Shown here piece after piece: positions 34,049 through 44,770 of a stretch of 64,000 nucleotides of DNA. The stretch's first letter is position 1. Each line of letters starts with the position of its first letter. The stretch covers positions 3,681,501-3,745,500 of the forward strand of contig NZ_CP133190.1 in assembly GCF_030913705.1 (NCBI RefSeq), read 5' to 3'. Below the pieces are notes generated by a model. That model did no database searches, was not told where the DNA came from, and saw only the letters and a list, made by a program, of their open reading frames with translations. This DNA comes from Anaerocolumna sp. MB42-C2. GTDB taxonomy: Bacteria > Bacillota > Clostridia > Lachnospirales > Lachnospiraceae. A program made the position numbers and the translations under genes.

Positions 34049-36109
34049 ATGAAAAGGAACATTAAAGTAAAAGGAGCGTTGAAAGCATATCTGCGCTGGC
34101 CGATTATGCTGTCAATCCTATTGGCAGGTATGAATCTGTCTATATACTTAATAGATGAGAAAGCCGGATTAGTAATGTTCGGATTCTTAATCGTGTATAT
34201 CGTGGTGGCAATGCTTTTGTACTTTTTTAAAAGACCTGTTATAATAGGTGATTTAATCCGCTATGCTGCTGACTATGGTCAGGTTCAAAAACAATTATTA
34301 AAAGAGATGGCATTACCTTATGCGATTCTGGATTACGAGGGAAGACTCTTATGGGGCAATAATGAATTCCTGGATATCATTGAGAATGAAAAAACAGCAC
34401 GTAAGTCGATAACCAACATATTTCCTGAAATCACTGCTGCGGTTTTGCCAAAGGATATGCAGGACAAAACAGTAAGATCAGCAAGAAATAACAGTTATTA
34501 TAAGATTATTTTAAGAAAAATAATTGCTGTTGATTTTTCTGACAGCGCACCATTTGAATATCAGGAAGATGAAATGGGGTTAAACGACTGCAATACGCTG
34601 ATTGCCATGTATCTCTATGATGAAACGGAGAATAAGACTCTGATTCGTGAAAATTACGAGCAGAAGATGATTACCGGGCTTTTATATATCGATAATTACG
34701 AAGAAGCTTTAGAAAGTATAGATGAAGTAAGACGTTCCTTATTAATTGCATTAGTTGACCGTAAAATTAATAAGTATATGCAGAGTATTGATGCAATCGT
34801 CAAAAAGCTCGAAAAAGATAAATATATCTTTATGTTTAAACAAAAATATCTGCAGCAGCTGCAAATAAGTAAATTCAGCCTGTTAGAGGAAGTACGAGCC
34901 GTAAATATCGGAAATGAAATGTCTGTTACCATCAGTATCGGTCTTGGTGTAAATACGGATTCTTATCTGTTAAGTTATGAATATGCAAGAGCAGCCATTG
35001 ATTTAGCTTTGGGCAGGGGTGGTGATCAGGCTGTCGTAAAAGAGGGAGATAAACTTCTCTATTATGGCGGTAAGAGTATACAGCTTGAGAAGAGTACAAG
35101 GGTAAAGGCAAGAGTGAAAGCCCATGCCTTAAAAGAATTTGTTGAAGCGAAAGATAAGGTAGTAATAATGGGACATGCCATTGGAGATGTAGACTCCTTT
35201 GGAGCCGGAATCGGTATATATCGTATTGCTAAAACTTTAAATAAAAAAGCACATATCGTAATAAATGAAGTAACTACTTCCGTCCGCCCGTTAATGACCA
35301 GGTTTATTAATAATCCGGACTATGAAGAAGATATGTTTTTGAAAAGCGATCAGGCAATGGGTGTGGTTGATAATAACACACTTTTGGTTATCGTAGATGT
35401 AAACAGACCTAACTATACGGAATGCAAGGAACTTTTGTCTTTAACGAAAACCATAGTTATCTTGGATCATCACCGTCAAACCGGGGAAGCAATTGAAAAT
35501 GCAGTATTATCCTATATTGAACCATATGCATCCTCATCCTGCGAAATGGTAGCGGAAATCCTTCAGTATATCGGGGATGGGCTGAGATTAAAACAGGTGG
35601 AAGCAGATGCCATGTATGCCGGTGTAATGATTGATACCAATAATTTTCTTACCAAAACCGGTGTAAGAACATTTGAAGCAGCAGCATTTTTAAGGCGTAA
35701 TGGTGCGGATGTTACCCGTATCCGCAAAGCGTTCCGCAGTGATATGGACGAATACAAAACTAAAGCAGAGGCGGTCAGTGCAACAGAAGTTTATCTGGAT
35801 CATTTTGCAATTACAGTGTGTTCCAGTGATGGAATTAACAGTCCAACAGTTTTGGGGGCACAGGTAGCCAATGAACTTTTAAATATTACTAATATTCGCG
35901 CAACTTTTGTATTTACTGAATTTAATGATAAAATATATTTAAGTGCCCGTTCTATCGATGAAGTAAACGTACAGCTGATTATGGAACGGCTTGGAGGAGG
36001 AGGGCATATGAGTGTTGCGGGTGCCCAGTTTACTAATTCTACTCTGGCGGAAGCAATTCAGTATTTAAAAGAAACACTGTCTGCTATGAAACAAGAAGGA
36101 GAATTATAG
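34049..36109 (+). CDS. gdpP: Cyclic-di-AMP phosphodiesterase GdpP
   Basis: This 686-residue protein starts at ATG 34049 (AAGGAG 9 nt upstream; an ATG at 34013 has no site). Two TM segments lie at the N-terminus (LRWPIMLSILLAGMNLSIYL, GLVMFGFLIVYIVVAMLLYF). A PAS-like domain, a degenerate GGDEF domain (ISIGLGVNTDSYLLSYEYAR) and the catalytic DHH domain follow, the last with GHAIGDVDSFGAG and VILDHHRQ. DHHA1 ends with GGGGHMSVAGAQ. It hydrolyses the second messenger c-di-AMP at the membrane. It heads the conserved operon with rplI and dnaB, with gaps of about 25 bp. Confidence 0.96.
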   Translation: MKRNIKVKGALKAYLRWPIMLSILLAGMNLSIYLIDEKAGLVMFGFLIVYIVVAMLLYFFKRPVIIGDLIRYAADYGQVQKQLLKEMALPYAILDYEGRLLWGNNEFLDIIENEKTARKSITNIFPEITAAVLPKDMQDKTVRSARNNSYYKIILRKIIAVDFSDSAPFEYQEDEMGLNDCNTLIAMYLYDETENKTLIRENYEQKMITGLLYIDNYEEALESIDEVRRSLLIALVDRKINKYMQSIDAIVKKLEKDKYIFMFKQKYLQQLQISKFSLLEEVRAVNIGNEMSVTISIGLGVNTDSYLLSYEYARAAIDLALGRGGDQAVVKEGDKLLYYGGKSIQLEKSTRVKARVKAHALKEFVEAKDKVVIMGHAIGDVDSFGAGIGIYRIAKTLNKKAHIVINEVTTSVRPLMTRFINNPDYEEDMFLKSDQAMGVVDNNTLLVIVDVNRPNYTECKELLSLTKTIVILDHHRQTGEAIENAVLSYIEPYASSSCEMVAEILQYIGDGLRLKQVEADAMYAGVMIDTNNFLTKTGVRTFEAAAFLRRNGADVTRIRKAFRSDMDEYKTKAEAVSATEVYLDHFAITVCSSDGINSPTVLGAQVANELLNITNIRATFVFTEFNDKIYLSARSIDEVNVQLIMERLGGGGHMSVAGAQFTNSTLAEAIQYLKETLSAMKQEGEL

Positions 36110-36133
36110 GAGTTATTTGAAAGGAGAATAGAT

Positions 36134-36580
36134 ATGCAGGTTATTTTATTACAGGATGTTAAGGCCTTAGGAAAAAAAGGTGAATTAGTAAATGTAAGTG
36201 ATGGCTATGCCAGAAATTTTATATTACCGAAAAAATTAGGGTTAGAGGCTAATGCAAAAAATTTAAATGATTTAAAATTGCAGAAAGCAGCAGAAGATAA
36301 AAAACAAAAGGAATTATTGGAAGAAGCCCAGGCTTTAGGTAAAAATCTGGAGACAAAAACACTGGAGGTTAAAATTAAGGCAGGAGAAGGCGGAAGAACG
36401 TTCGGCTCCATTTCCTCAAAAGAAATTGCAGCAGCACTGAAAGCCCAATATAGTATCGATATAGATAAGAAAAAATTACATCTTCCGGAGCCTATTAAGA
36501 CAATCGGAATTCATACGGTTCCTGTAAAACTCCACCCCCAGGTGACTGCAGAACTTAAAGTAAAGGTAAGTGAGCAATAA
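36134..36580 (+). CDS. rplI: 50S ribosomal protein L9
   Basis: This 148-residue protein has the classical L9 N-terminus MQVILLQDVKALGKKGELVN then VSDGYARNFILPKKL, a long connecting helix rich in Lys/Glu, and the C-terminal lobe TFGSISSKEIAAALK. It has the normal length and binds 23S rRNA in the large subunit. GAAAGGAGAATAG precedes the ATG. It sits between gdpP and dnaB as in many Firmicutes. Confidence 0.98.
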   Translation: MQVILLQDVKALGKKGELVNVSDGYARNFILPKKLGLEANAKNLNDLKLQKAAEDKKQKELLEEAQALGKNLETKTLEVKIKAGEGGRTFGSISSKEIAAALKAQYSIDIDKKKLHLPEPIKTIGIHTVPVKLHPQVTAELKVKVSEQ

Positions 36581-36603
36581 AGGGGATATAAGGAGGAAAG
36601 GCA

Positions 36604-37941
36604 ATGGATGAGGCATTTATAAAAAAGGTGTTTCCCCATAGTACAGAAGCGGAACAATCGGTAATCGGATCCATGATAATGGATAAGGATGCGATTGTGG
36701 CAGCATCTGAGTTAATTACCGGGGAAGACTTTTATGAAAATCGTTATGGTGTCTTGTTTGATGCCATGCTTGAACTTTTTAATGAGGGCAAGCCGGTTGA
36801 TTTAATTACCCTTCAGAATAAATTAAAAGAAAAAGACGTACCGTCGGAATTGTGTAGTCTTGAATTTATCAGAGATCTGATTACATCCGTTCCCACATCA
36901 GCCAATGTCAGGTATTATGCAAACATTGTCAAAGAGAAATCAACATTAAGACAATTAATAAAAGTAACAGAATCTATTACAAATGAATGTTATCTGGATA
37001 AAGAAAAGTTAGAGACGATTCTGGAAGATTCGGAGAAGAAGATGTTTGATATCCTTCAGAAGCGAAATTCCGGTGAGTTCGTTGGTATAAAAGATATTGT
37101 ATTTAAATCCCTGGAGAGCATTGAAGCCGCCGCAAGGAATAAAGGAAGTGTAACCGGTGTTGCCACAGGTTTTTATGATTTGGATTATAAAACAGCGGGT
37201 CTGCAGCCATCAGATTTAATCTTAATCGCTGCGAGACCTTCTATGGGTAAGACTGCTTTTGTTTTAAATATTGCAGAACACGTAGTATTAAGAAATAATG
37301 TAACTACCGCTATATTCAGCTTGGAAATGTCCAAGGACCAGTTGGTAAAACGTATCATGTCCATGCACTCTAAGGTGAATTCCCAATCTATGAGAACCGG
37401 TGATTTAAGTGATGACGATTGGTTGAAGCTGGTGGAAAGTGCAAGGGTTATCGGTAATTCTAATCTGATTATAGATGATACTTCCAGCATTTCCATAAGT
37501 GAACTTCGGTCTAAATGCAGGAAATTTAAATTGGAACACAATCTGGGGCTGGTAATCATAGATTATTTACAGTTAATGACCGGCGGAAAAAAATCAGAAT
37601 CCAGACAGCAGGAAATTTCAGAGATTTCCCGTTCCTTAAAAGGGCTTGCAAGGGAATTAAGTGTTCCGGTTGTTGCATTGTCACAGTTAAGCCGTGCTGT
37701 TGAGCAGCGTCCCGATAAAAGACCAATGTTATCCGACCTTAGGGAATCAGGTGCAATTGAGCAGGATGCCGATATTGTTATGTTTCTCTACCGTGATGAT
37801 TATTATAATCATGATTCGGAGGAAGCAGGAATATCTGAAATTATTATTGGTAAACAAAGAAACGGTCCTACCGGTACGGTTAAACTAGCCTGGTTATCAC
37901 AATATACAAAATTTGCCAACCTGGAAAGACCAGGTAATTAA
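36604..37941 (+). CDS. dnaB: Replicative DNA helicase DnaB
   Basis: This 445-residue protein has the N-terminal helical domain (PHSTEAEQSVIGSMIMDKDA), a linker, and the RecA-like hexameric helicase core. The core has Walker A ARPSMGKTAF at about 212, Walker B LGLVIIDYLQLM and the conserved QQEISEISRSLKGLARELSV, then LSQLSRAVEQRPDKRPMLSD. It unwinds DNA ahead of the replication fork. TATAAGGAGG lies before the ATG. A terminator at 38008-38072 closes the operon. Confidence 0.98.
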   Translation: MDEAFIKKVFPHSTEAEQSVIGSMIMDKDAIVAASELITGEDFYENRYGVLFDAMLELFNEGKPVDLITLQNKLKEKDVPSELCSLEFIRDLITSVPTSANVRYYANIVKEKSTLRQLIKVTESITNECYLDKEKLETILEDSEKKMFDILQKRNSGEFVGIKDIVFKSLESIEAAARNKGSVTGVATGFYDLDYKTAGLQPSDLILIAARPSMGKTAFVLNIAEHVVLRNNVTTAIFSLEMSKDQLVKRIMSMHSKVNSQSMRTGDLSDDDWLKLVESARVIGNSNLIIDDTSSISISELRSKCRKFKLEHNLGLVIIDYLQLMTGGKKSESRQQEISEISRSLKGLARELSVPVVALSQLSRAVEQRPDKRPMLSDLRESGAIEQDADIVMFLYRDDYYNHDSEEAGISEIIIGKQRNGPTGTVKLAWLSQYTKFANLERPGN

Positions 37942-38007
37942 TATCTGTAGATATATGTTTAAAAAGTTTTGGTTATATTACCTATCCTGTTCTAACAACC
38001 AGGTAGA

Positions 38008-38072
38008 AGCTCTATTTTTGATATAAGCGAGTGAGTAATGCTCTTAACTTATATTAAGAAAGAGCTTTTTTT
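38008..38072 (+). terminator. Terminator of the gdpP-rplI-dnaB operon
   Basis: AAGCTCT pairs with AGAGCTT, with an inner ATATAAG/CTTATAT stem, and is followed by TTTTTTATTT. Confidence 0.75.
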
Positions 38073-38340
38073 ATTTCATAGGAAAGTTCTCCGAACTTCC
38101 CTATGAAATAAAAAGCCCGACTGGCAGGATGCACATGACACGCAAGGGGTAGATTGTCACCAAAGTGACAGCGCGTCAGCGCTAGAGTCTGGTAAACCAG
38201 ACTCTTTCTCGTAGTAGTAATCCGAACTCACCTATTATACAAAAGCACTACGACTCTGATTTAAAAGGTCAACAGACTGGCACTTTGCACTTTGGTGGTT
38301 GCCGTTGGATTATGTCAAGGGGTGGAGAGCCGGACAAGCT
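38073..38340. repeat. Dispersed repeat, family C, copy 2, with added palindromes
   Basis: It starts with the inverted repeat TTATTTCATAGG / CCTATGAAATAA, then AAAAGCCC and the core GGCAGGATGCACATGACACG shared with 20049. Further short palindromes are AGAGTCTGG/CCAGACTCT and GCGCGTCAGCGC. There is no open frame. It fills most of the 519-bp gap 37942-38460. Confidence 0.5.
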
Positions 38341-38388
38341 TCTGCCAATCGCTGTCGACAAGTTAATTGAGAAAGTAATGTCAGTGTA

Positions 38389-38416
38389 TTGCAATGATAA
38401 ATTGCTGTGATATAAT
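38389..38416 (+). promoter_or_regulatory. Probable promoter of the MerR-type gene
   Basis: TTGCAA (38389-38394), 16 nt, TATAAT (38411-38416), followed by GAGGAGGAAGAG and the ATG at 38461. Confidence 0.6.
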
Positions 38417-38460
38417 TAAAGAAGTGTAAAAATATTACAATTAACAGAGGAGGAAGAGCT

Positions 38461-39117
38461 ATGCGCGAAACTCGATATATGATATCAGAGGCCTCAAAAA
38501 GAATTGATATTGAACAGCATACATTACGATATTGGGAGGAAGAGTTAGATTTACATATACTAAGAAATGAAATGGGGCACAGATATTATAGGGAAGAGGA
38601 TATAGAGGTCTTAAAGGCTGTTAAAATCCTGAAAGAAAAAGGGTACCAGCTGCGTGCGATAAAAATGCTTTTGCCGGAAATTCAAAAACTAAGCAATTTG
38701 GATAAAGAGGAAGTAGAGAAGATGCAACAGGAATGGGATAAAAAGTATATGGATGCTATTGTGGGAGAAAGCAATCAGGCTTCCTTGTCTGTTCATGGAA
38801 CGAGGGAAAGCGAACAGGACGATATTGTTGAAAAATCTGTTAATAAACTGGAGCAGTTTAAAACAATTATGAATAGTCTGATTACAGATGCTATCAGGGA
38901 CAATAATGATGTATTATCGGATTCCGTGAGTGATGTGGTAACGAAAAGTGTAATTAAGGAAATGGACTTTTTACTAAGGATGAAAGAAGAAAGGGAAGAA
39001 GAGAGATTTAAACAATTTGACCGGACTTTGCGTGAATTACAAAATGGACGTGCCGAATTCGCAGCAGCAAAGATTGAGCGGTTGAAAAAGAAAAAAGGAA
39101 TTTTTTCAAAAAAGTAA
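38461..39117 (+). CDS. MerR-family transcriptional regulator
   Basis: The protein has 218 residues. The N-terminal winged helix-turn-helix is complete: YMISEASKRIDIEQHTLRYW, EEELDLHILRNEMGHRYY and REEDIEVLKAVKILKEKGYQ. The rest is a long charged coiled coil (about 90-218) ending in a Lys-rich tail KIERLKKKKGIFSKK. There are no metal-binding cysteines, so it is not a metal sensor of the classical kind. The layout is like RacA or the DUF3967-type clostridial regulators. A strong terminator follows. Confidence 0.9.
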   Translation: MRETRYMISEASKRIDIEQHTLRYWEEELDLHILRNEMGHRYYREEDIEVLKAVKILKEKGYQLRAIKMLLPEIQKLSNLDKEEVEKMQQEWDKKYMDAIVGESNQASLSVHGTRESEQDDIVEKSVNKLEQFKTIMNSLITDAIRDNNDVLSDSVSDVVTKSVIKEMDFLLRMKEEREEERFKQFDRTLRELQNGRAEFAAAKIERLKKKKGIFSKK

Positions 39118-39122
39118 AATAA

Positions 39123-39185
39123 TCAGGGGCTGAATGATGAATTAAATCCGCTGGATTTGATCCATTATTCAGCCCCTGGGTTTTG
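39123..39185. terminator. Bidirectional terminator
   Basis: CAGGGGCTGAATGATG faces CATTATTCAGCCCCTG, with an inner AAATCC/GGATTT stem. T-rich runs lie on both outer sides, so it can end both the MerR gene (plus) and the ferredoxin gene (minus). Confidence 0.85.
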
Positions 39186-39191
39186 AATATA

Positions 39192-39359
39192 TTAAGCCTC
39201 AATAGCACCGGTTGGACATGTAGCTGCACAAGCACCACAATCCAAACAAGCATCAGCGTCGATTTCATAATGACTTGCGCCTTCGGAAATAGCTCCTACT
39301 GGACATTCGCTTGCACAAGCGCCGCAGCTAATACATTCGTCAGAAATTTTATATGCCAT
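39192..39359 (-). CDS. 2[4Fe-4S] ferredoxin, 55 residues
   Basis: Read from ATG 39359, the minus strand encodes a clostridial-type ferredoxin of 55 residues. The first cluster motif is CISCGACASECPVGAI and the second CLDCGACAATCPTGAI: two CxxCxxCxxxCP sets, as required for two 4Fe-4S clusters. Length and layout are typical of the low-potential electron carrier of anaerobes. AGGAGG lies about 8 nt upstream. It is a single-gene unit that shares a terminator with the MerR gene. Confidence 0.97.
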   Translation of the reverse strand: MAYKISDECISCGACASECPVGAISEGASHYEIDADACLDCGACAATCPTGAIEA

Positions 39360-39541
39360 AATTATGTACCTCCTATTTAGTTTTCTTCATTATTTTAATA
39401 TAAAATCAGATATAATACAAGTTAAATCTATATAAATTTCAGGCTGTACCTTTGAAAAAAACATATTGCCAGAATACTATGTATTCAATTTAGATATTAA
39501 TCCTCTTTGGTCAGCATTAATATCCTAAATAAAGAAAGCAA

Positions 39542-39582
39542 GAGCTGCCGCATAGAGATAAGTATACTCTATGTGGCAGCTC
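39542..39582 (-). terminator. Terminator of the collagen-like gene
   Basis: GAGCTGCCGCATAGAG pairs with CTCTATGTGGCAGCTC (one wobble). On the minus strand it is followed by TTGCTTTCTTTATTT. The surrounding spacer 39360-39650 holds nothing else that I can see. Confidence 0.75.
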
Positions 39583-39650
39583 CTGTCCCGTTAATCAAAT
39601 ATATATAATATATCGATTAGCTATTTGAAGCAAGTATGATTTGGCTATAA

Positions 39651-41174
<1,524 letters not shown>

Positions 41175-41271
41175 TCATAATCATTCCTCTCTTTGCTTTA
41201 TATATTCATATTAAGCGATTCGAAAGACCATACCTACATAAAAGCAGGACGTTTCTTGTAACAAAATAAAC

Positions 41272-41435
41272 ATTACTGTTCACTCCCCTGTAAAAAACAG
41301 CAGTTCCGCGAACAATAACAGACTTCGCGATGCACACAAAACGAGGAGGCAGCGTTCCTACGCTGCAATTCTCCGGTTTTCTGTGACAATACACTCACAA
41401 AAAACACGTCGCGTTTGTTGCCTGTGAACAGTAAT
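41272..41435. repeat. Inverted-repeat element, family B, copy 3 (longest form)
   Basis: The ends TTACTGTTCAC and GTGAACAGTAA bound 164 bp. The left part matches copies 1 and 2. The right end CGCGTTTGTTGCCTGTGAAC matches the start of copy 1 in reverse. The extra centre GCACACAAAACGAGGAGGCA plus GCGTTCCTACGC is shared with copy 4. It lies 97 bp upstream of the collagen-like gene's start. Confidence 0.8.
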
Positions 41436-41749
41436 AAATAAACCCCTCACCAATTAGTAATAAAAAATTTTTGTGGATTTAATAATGTACCAGTTGATAA
41501 ATACAGCGGCATAAGTAGATACGAAGTTTAAATCCACTGATTTTTTAGTCAGTATCTTAGTATTTATAAAGATTATTTGTTACAGTGTCATTATATGTCA
41601 TATTATGTAATTTGTGACTGCAACAAAGAAGCTCACTCGCATAGAAATGGTTTGCTTCGCTTATTACCGGATAGAATGAATGAAAGATACATTGGAAGTA
41701 AACAGTAACAAAGATACCAATCAGTGAGGGTGTGTGTTTAATTAAACCC
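41436..41749. other. Intergenic stretch with no recognisable feature
   Basis: This is AT-rich sequence between the family B repeat and the DUF1858 promoter. No convincing gene, hairpin or repeat was seen on either strand. Confidence 0.5.
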
Positions 41750-41778
41750 TTGACGGGATTTATAACTTAGATTATAAT
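41750..41778 (+). promoter_or_regulatory. Sigma-A promoter of the DUF1858 gene
   Basis: TTGACG (41750-41755), 17 nt, TATAAT (41773-41778): close to consensus, 60 nt before the start codon. Confidence 0.8.
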
Positions 41779-41837
41779 GAAAGAGTTCACATATAAATAA
41801 ATATAATCGTTTATAATAAACGTAAGGAGGTATATAC

Positions 41838-42044
41838 ATGGCTCAAATATCAAAAGACATGACAATTGGTGAAATTATCAGAGTTGATCAAGGTATCATC
41901 CCTATTTTAATGGCATCCGGTATGCATTGTGTAGGCTGTCCTTCCTCTCAGGGTGAATCCTTAGAAGAAGCTGCTATGGTACATGGAATGGATGCAGATC
42001 AATTATTAGGAACAATTAACGAATATCTTGGTACAAAACAATAA
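41838..42044 (+). CDS. DUF1858-domain protein
   Basis: This 68-residue protein fills exactly one DUF1858 domain: [39 protein letters not shown], then [16 protein letters not shown]. The CVGC pair is characteristic, and relatives are found beside hybrid-cluster or redox proteins. Biochemical role unknown, probably redox or cluster-related. It has a near-consensus promoter, GTAAGGAGG and its own terminator, so it is expressed alone and probably well. Confidence 0.93.
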   Translation: MAQISKDMTIGEIIRVDQGIIPILMASGMHCVGCPSSQGESLEEAAMVHGMDADQLLGTINEYLGTKQ

Positions 42045-42079
42045 TAAAGTGGTGCTGATAGCATTTCACAATTAATAAT

Positions 42080-42118
42080 AACAGCCCGGAATATCTTATT
42101 CCGGGCTGTTTTGTGTTT
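42080..42118 (+). terminator. Rho-independent terminator
   Basis: AACAGCCCGGAATA pairs with TATTCCGGGCTGTT (tip CTTA) and is followed by TTGTGTTT. Confidence 0.85.
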
Positions 42119-42170
42119 AGGAACTTATCTTTCCGAAACAGGGTAAGTACAGTTTGTAGAACTTACCTAT

Positions 42171-42204
42171 GAAATAAGAAAGACCTCCGTCACTGGCGGA
42201 GGTC
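42171..42204 (-). terminator. Terminator of mecA
   Basis: GACCTCCG (42182) pairs with CGGAGGTC (42197). On the minus strand the tail is TTTCTTATTTC. Confidence 0.75.
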
Positions 42205-42239
42205 CTCGTGTTATAAGGTCAATTATTTATTTTTGATGA

Positions 42240-43034
42240 TTATAAAGTTGCCAGTATCTGAACTGCATTATTCTTTATAATTGCTTCGTAATGTTCTTCA
42301 TAATAATAAGGGCTTGCATAAGTAGTACGTTCTGTTCTTCCGTATTCAGAAATAATATTACAGATTTTATTAAACTCCTCCGGTGAATGGTCGGATTTTG
42401 TAATGATTAGATAGTATATGGAGTTAACAGAATTTTTATATAAACTGTTAGTCCCTTTATAATAAGCAGATATTACGCTTGATAATTTCGTAACTTCATT
42501 CAGTGATTTGAAAGAATATACTTTTACTAAATTAGTCTGAAATGAAACACTTTTCTGACTGGATGAATCCTCCTCCGGAGTATCCTCTTTATTAATAGAT
42601 AATGCTTCAGCAAGGGGAACGAAATCATCTTTTTCTTCCTCTGAATTCTCACCCATTAAGTCATCCATCTGACCAAAACAATTTATTATTTCATCTGCAT
42701 AAGAATCATCTGCTTCGTCTTCATATAAATCTTCATGTTCATCCGTATCCGGTGAAAACTTCGAAAAACGAGTATCTAATTCGTCTGGATCTTCAACCTT
42801 GGTTATTACTAAAATTAAACATTCAGGCGAAACCGGAATGGCTTCTATCATCAAGGGAATATCCTCTGCTTCAAAACCAAATTCATAATTTGCCTGCTGC
42901 ATCATATCTCGAAATAAGGCCTTTGCTTTCTCACTTCCGTAAGCGAGCTCACTAATACGTAATTCACGATCTACTAAATCATCTCTGCTTAAAGTACAGC
43001 GAATTTGGCGGTCACTAATTTTCTCTATCTTCAT
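42240..43034 (-). CDS. mecA: Adaptor protein MecA
   Basis: This 264-residue protein starts MKIEKISDRQIRCTLSRDDL, the standard MecA N-terminus that binds substrates such as ComK or Spx. An acidic linker of low complexity (about 95-150, with DEHEDLYEDEADDSYADE) follows. The C-terminal MecA domain, which loads ClpC, is intact (VKVYSFKSLNEVTKLSSVIS, YYLIITKSDHSPEEFNKICN). The start has an AAAGGATG site. It targets proteins to ClpCP. No clp gene is in the window. Confidence 0.93.
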   Translation of the reverse strand: MKIEKISDRQIRCTLSRDDLVDRELRISELAYGSEKAKALFRDMMQQANYEFGFEAEDIPLMIEAIPVSPECLILVITKVEDPDELDTRFSKFSPDTDEHEDLYEDEADDSYADEIINCFGQMDDLMGENSEEEKDDFVPLAEALSINKEDTPEEDSSSQKSVSFQTNLVKVYSFKSLNEVTKLSSVISAYYKGTNSLYKNSVNSIYYLIITKSDHSPEEFNKICNIISEYGRTERTTYASPYYYEEHYEAIIKNNAVQILATL

Positions 43035-43291
43035 AGAATCACATCCTTTACTATGTGCTGGCCTGGAATAAATAGATTAAAAGTTGCAACATGCTTTAAA
43101 ATAAGGTAAAGTAACACCTTTAGCTATGTTGTAAACAAAGTATAATTTAAATGCGAAATAAAGTCAATATGATTATTTATGAAAGATTTATTAAATATTT
43201 ACTCCATTTCCCATAATATGACAGAGCAGCTTATTAACAATATTAACAAATAAATAAGAAAACTTTGGTGAAACCGTCGAAAGGAAAATGG
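43035..43291. other. Divergent spacer, no gene
   Basis: AT-rich divergent region between mecA (minus) and the kinase gene (plus). Apart from the kinase promoter at 43292 I see no structure. Confidence 0.5.
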
Positions 43292-43320
43292 TTGTGCAGG
43301 AAGTTGTTATATTGTATAAT
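43292..43320 (+). promoter_or_regulatory. Probable promoter of the kinase gene
   Basis: TTGTGC, 17 nt, TATAAT (43315-43320), 78 nt before the ATG. Confidence 0.6.
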
Positions 43321-43398
43321 AAATATCAGGATTACTCCATTGATTTAAGCGGAAAAAAGTCATAAGTTATAGGATTTATTCTAATAAGAAAGGAGATA

Positions 43399-44754
43399 AT
43401 GTCAGACCAGATATGGTTTCAGAAATATCGAATTATTAAATTGTTGGGACGCGGGGGTAGTGCGGAGGTATATTTAGCGGAACATATTAAATTAAAAACC
43501 CTTAGAGCAATTAAGCGTATCAGTAAGAATCATATCCAACATGAACAATTACTTAACGAAGCTTACATTCTTAAAAATCTTAAACATTCTTGTATACCTG
43601 TTATATATGATTTTGAAGAGGATGAATTTAACTCTTATATCATAGAACAGTATATCGAGGGTATGTCTTTAAAAGTATTCAGACAACAATATCGACACTT
43701 AAAAGAAAATCTTATCCTGCAATTTACAATACAAATATGTGATTTATTACAGTATCTTTACTCCATTAATAATCCAATTTTATATTTAGACTTAAAACCG
43801 GAGAATATTATTATTTCTGACAATGTGGTAAAACTCATTGATTTTGGAGCCTCTGTTTTTAAAAACAACGTAACGGAACGAAAGTTTTCATTGGGAACGA
43901 AAGGGTTCGCCGCACCGGAATTATATACTGGTAAGATACCGGATGAGAGAACGGATGTTTATGGGATTGGTGCGTTGATCTATTATATGGCGGCAGGAAT
44001 ATCCTATGATGGGAAGCATACAATGGGAGATCAGAAGAGATACATAAAAAAGTTATCAAAATCCCTGCAGTCTGTTATTGGTAAATGTCTCAGGCATCAT
44101 TCCTTTTTAAGATACTCTTCCGTATCTGTACTAAAAAATAAACTATTAGAAATAAATCACAAAAAAATTAACCGCAAGTCAAAAGACGAGGAATCCGTAA
44201 GTATTGCAGTAGCAGGAACCCAGCACAGAATAGGTGTGACACATCTGTCTATTCTTATCACAGCTTATTATAATAAATATATTAATAAGGCTCTCTATAT
44301 GGAAATAAACGATTCTAACCACATATCTGAAATTCTAAACAGGTATCAGAATATAAAGACAAAAGATGATATCTGTCAAATTTTTAATTGTAACATACTT
44401 CCTAATTTTTCTTTGAATTTACTCATTAATAAAAATGATTATCCGGTAACGATTATGGATTATGGATGTCTGGATTCAAATAATCTGCAGGATTATTTAA
44501 AAGCAGATATAAAGTTAATTATATCCGGGGGGAAAGAGTGGGAATTAGCGAATACGGAGGAAGTTATACGTCTTTTAAATAAGCAGGAAGATATAAAGTA
44601 CTTATTTAATTTTTTAGATGGGAATCAGTTTGGTAAAATCATAAAACATATGGATAAGCTTAATTGTTATCGTATACCATATGAACCGGATCCATTTATG
44701 CAAAAAAATAATGATTATCTTAATGACTTTATAAAAAGTCTGTTAAAGATCTGA
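43399..44754 (+). CDS. Soluble Ser/Thr kinase fused to a MinD/TadZ-like domain without P-loop lysine
   Basis: This 451-residue protein has an N-terminal Hanks-type kinase (about 8-255) with Gly loop LGRGGSAEVYLAEH, Lys in RAIKRI, catalytic loop YLDLKPENII (Leu in place of the HRD Arg), DFG in LIDFGAS and APE in GFAAPE. The C-terminal 185 residues start with SIAVAGTQHRIGVTHLSILI, a MinD/CpaE-type Walker region in which GKT is GVT and the signature Lys is absent. It ends CYRIPYEPDPF. There is no membrane segment and no PASTA domain. The start has GAAAGGAG. It is followed 16 bp later by a paralogue of its C-terminal domain. Confidence 0.88.
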   Translation: MSDQIWFQKYRIIKLLGRGGSAEVYLAEHIKLKTLRAIKRISKNHIQHEQLLNEAYILKNLKHSCIPVIYDFEEDEFNSYIIEQYIEGMSLKVFRQQYRHLKENLILQFTIQICDLLQYLYSINNPILYLDLKPENIIISDNVVKLIDFGASVFKNNVTERKFSLGTKGFAAPELYTGKIPDERTDVYGIGALIYYMAAGISYDGKHTMGDQKRYIKKLSKSLQSVIGKCLRHHSFLRYSSVSVLKNKLLEINHKKINRKSKDEESVSIAVAGTQHRIGVTHLSILITAYYNKYINKALYMEINDSNHISEILNRYQNIKTKDDICQIFNCNILPNFSLNLLINKNDYPVTIMDYGCLDSNNLQDYLKADIKLIISGGKEWELANTEEVIRLLNKQEDIKYLFNFLDGNQFGKIIKHMDKLNCYRIPYEPDPFMQKNNDYLNDFIKSLLKI

Positions 44755-44770
44755 GAAAACAGGAGCAGTT

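Noticed and set aside
42602..42955. 117-codon plus-strand frame inside mecA
   Set aside because: Antisense of the acidic linker of MecA; gives a His/Leu-rich low-complexity product.
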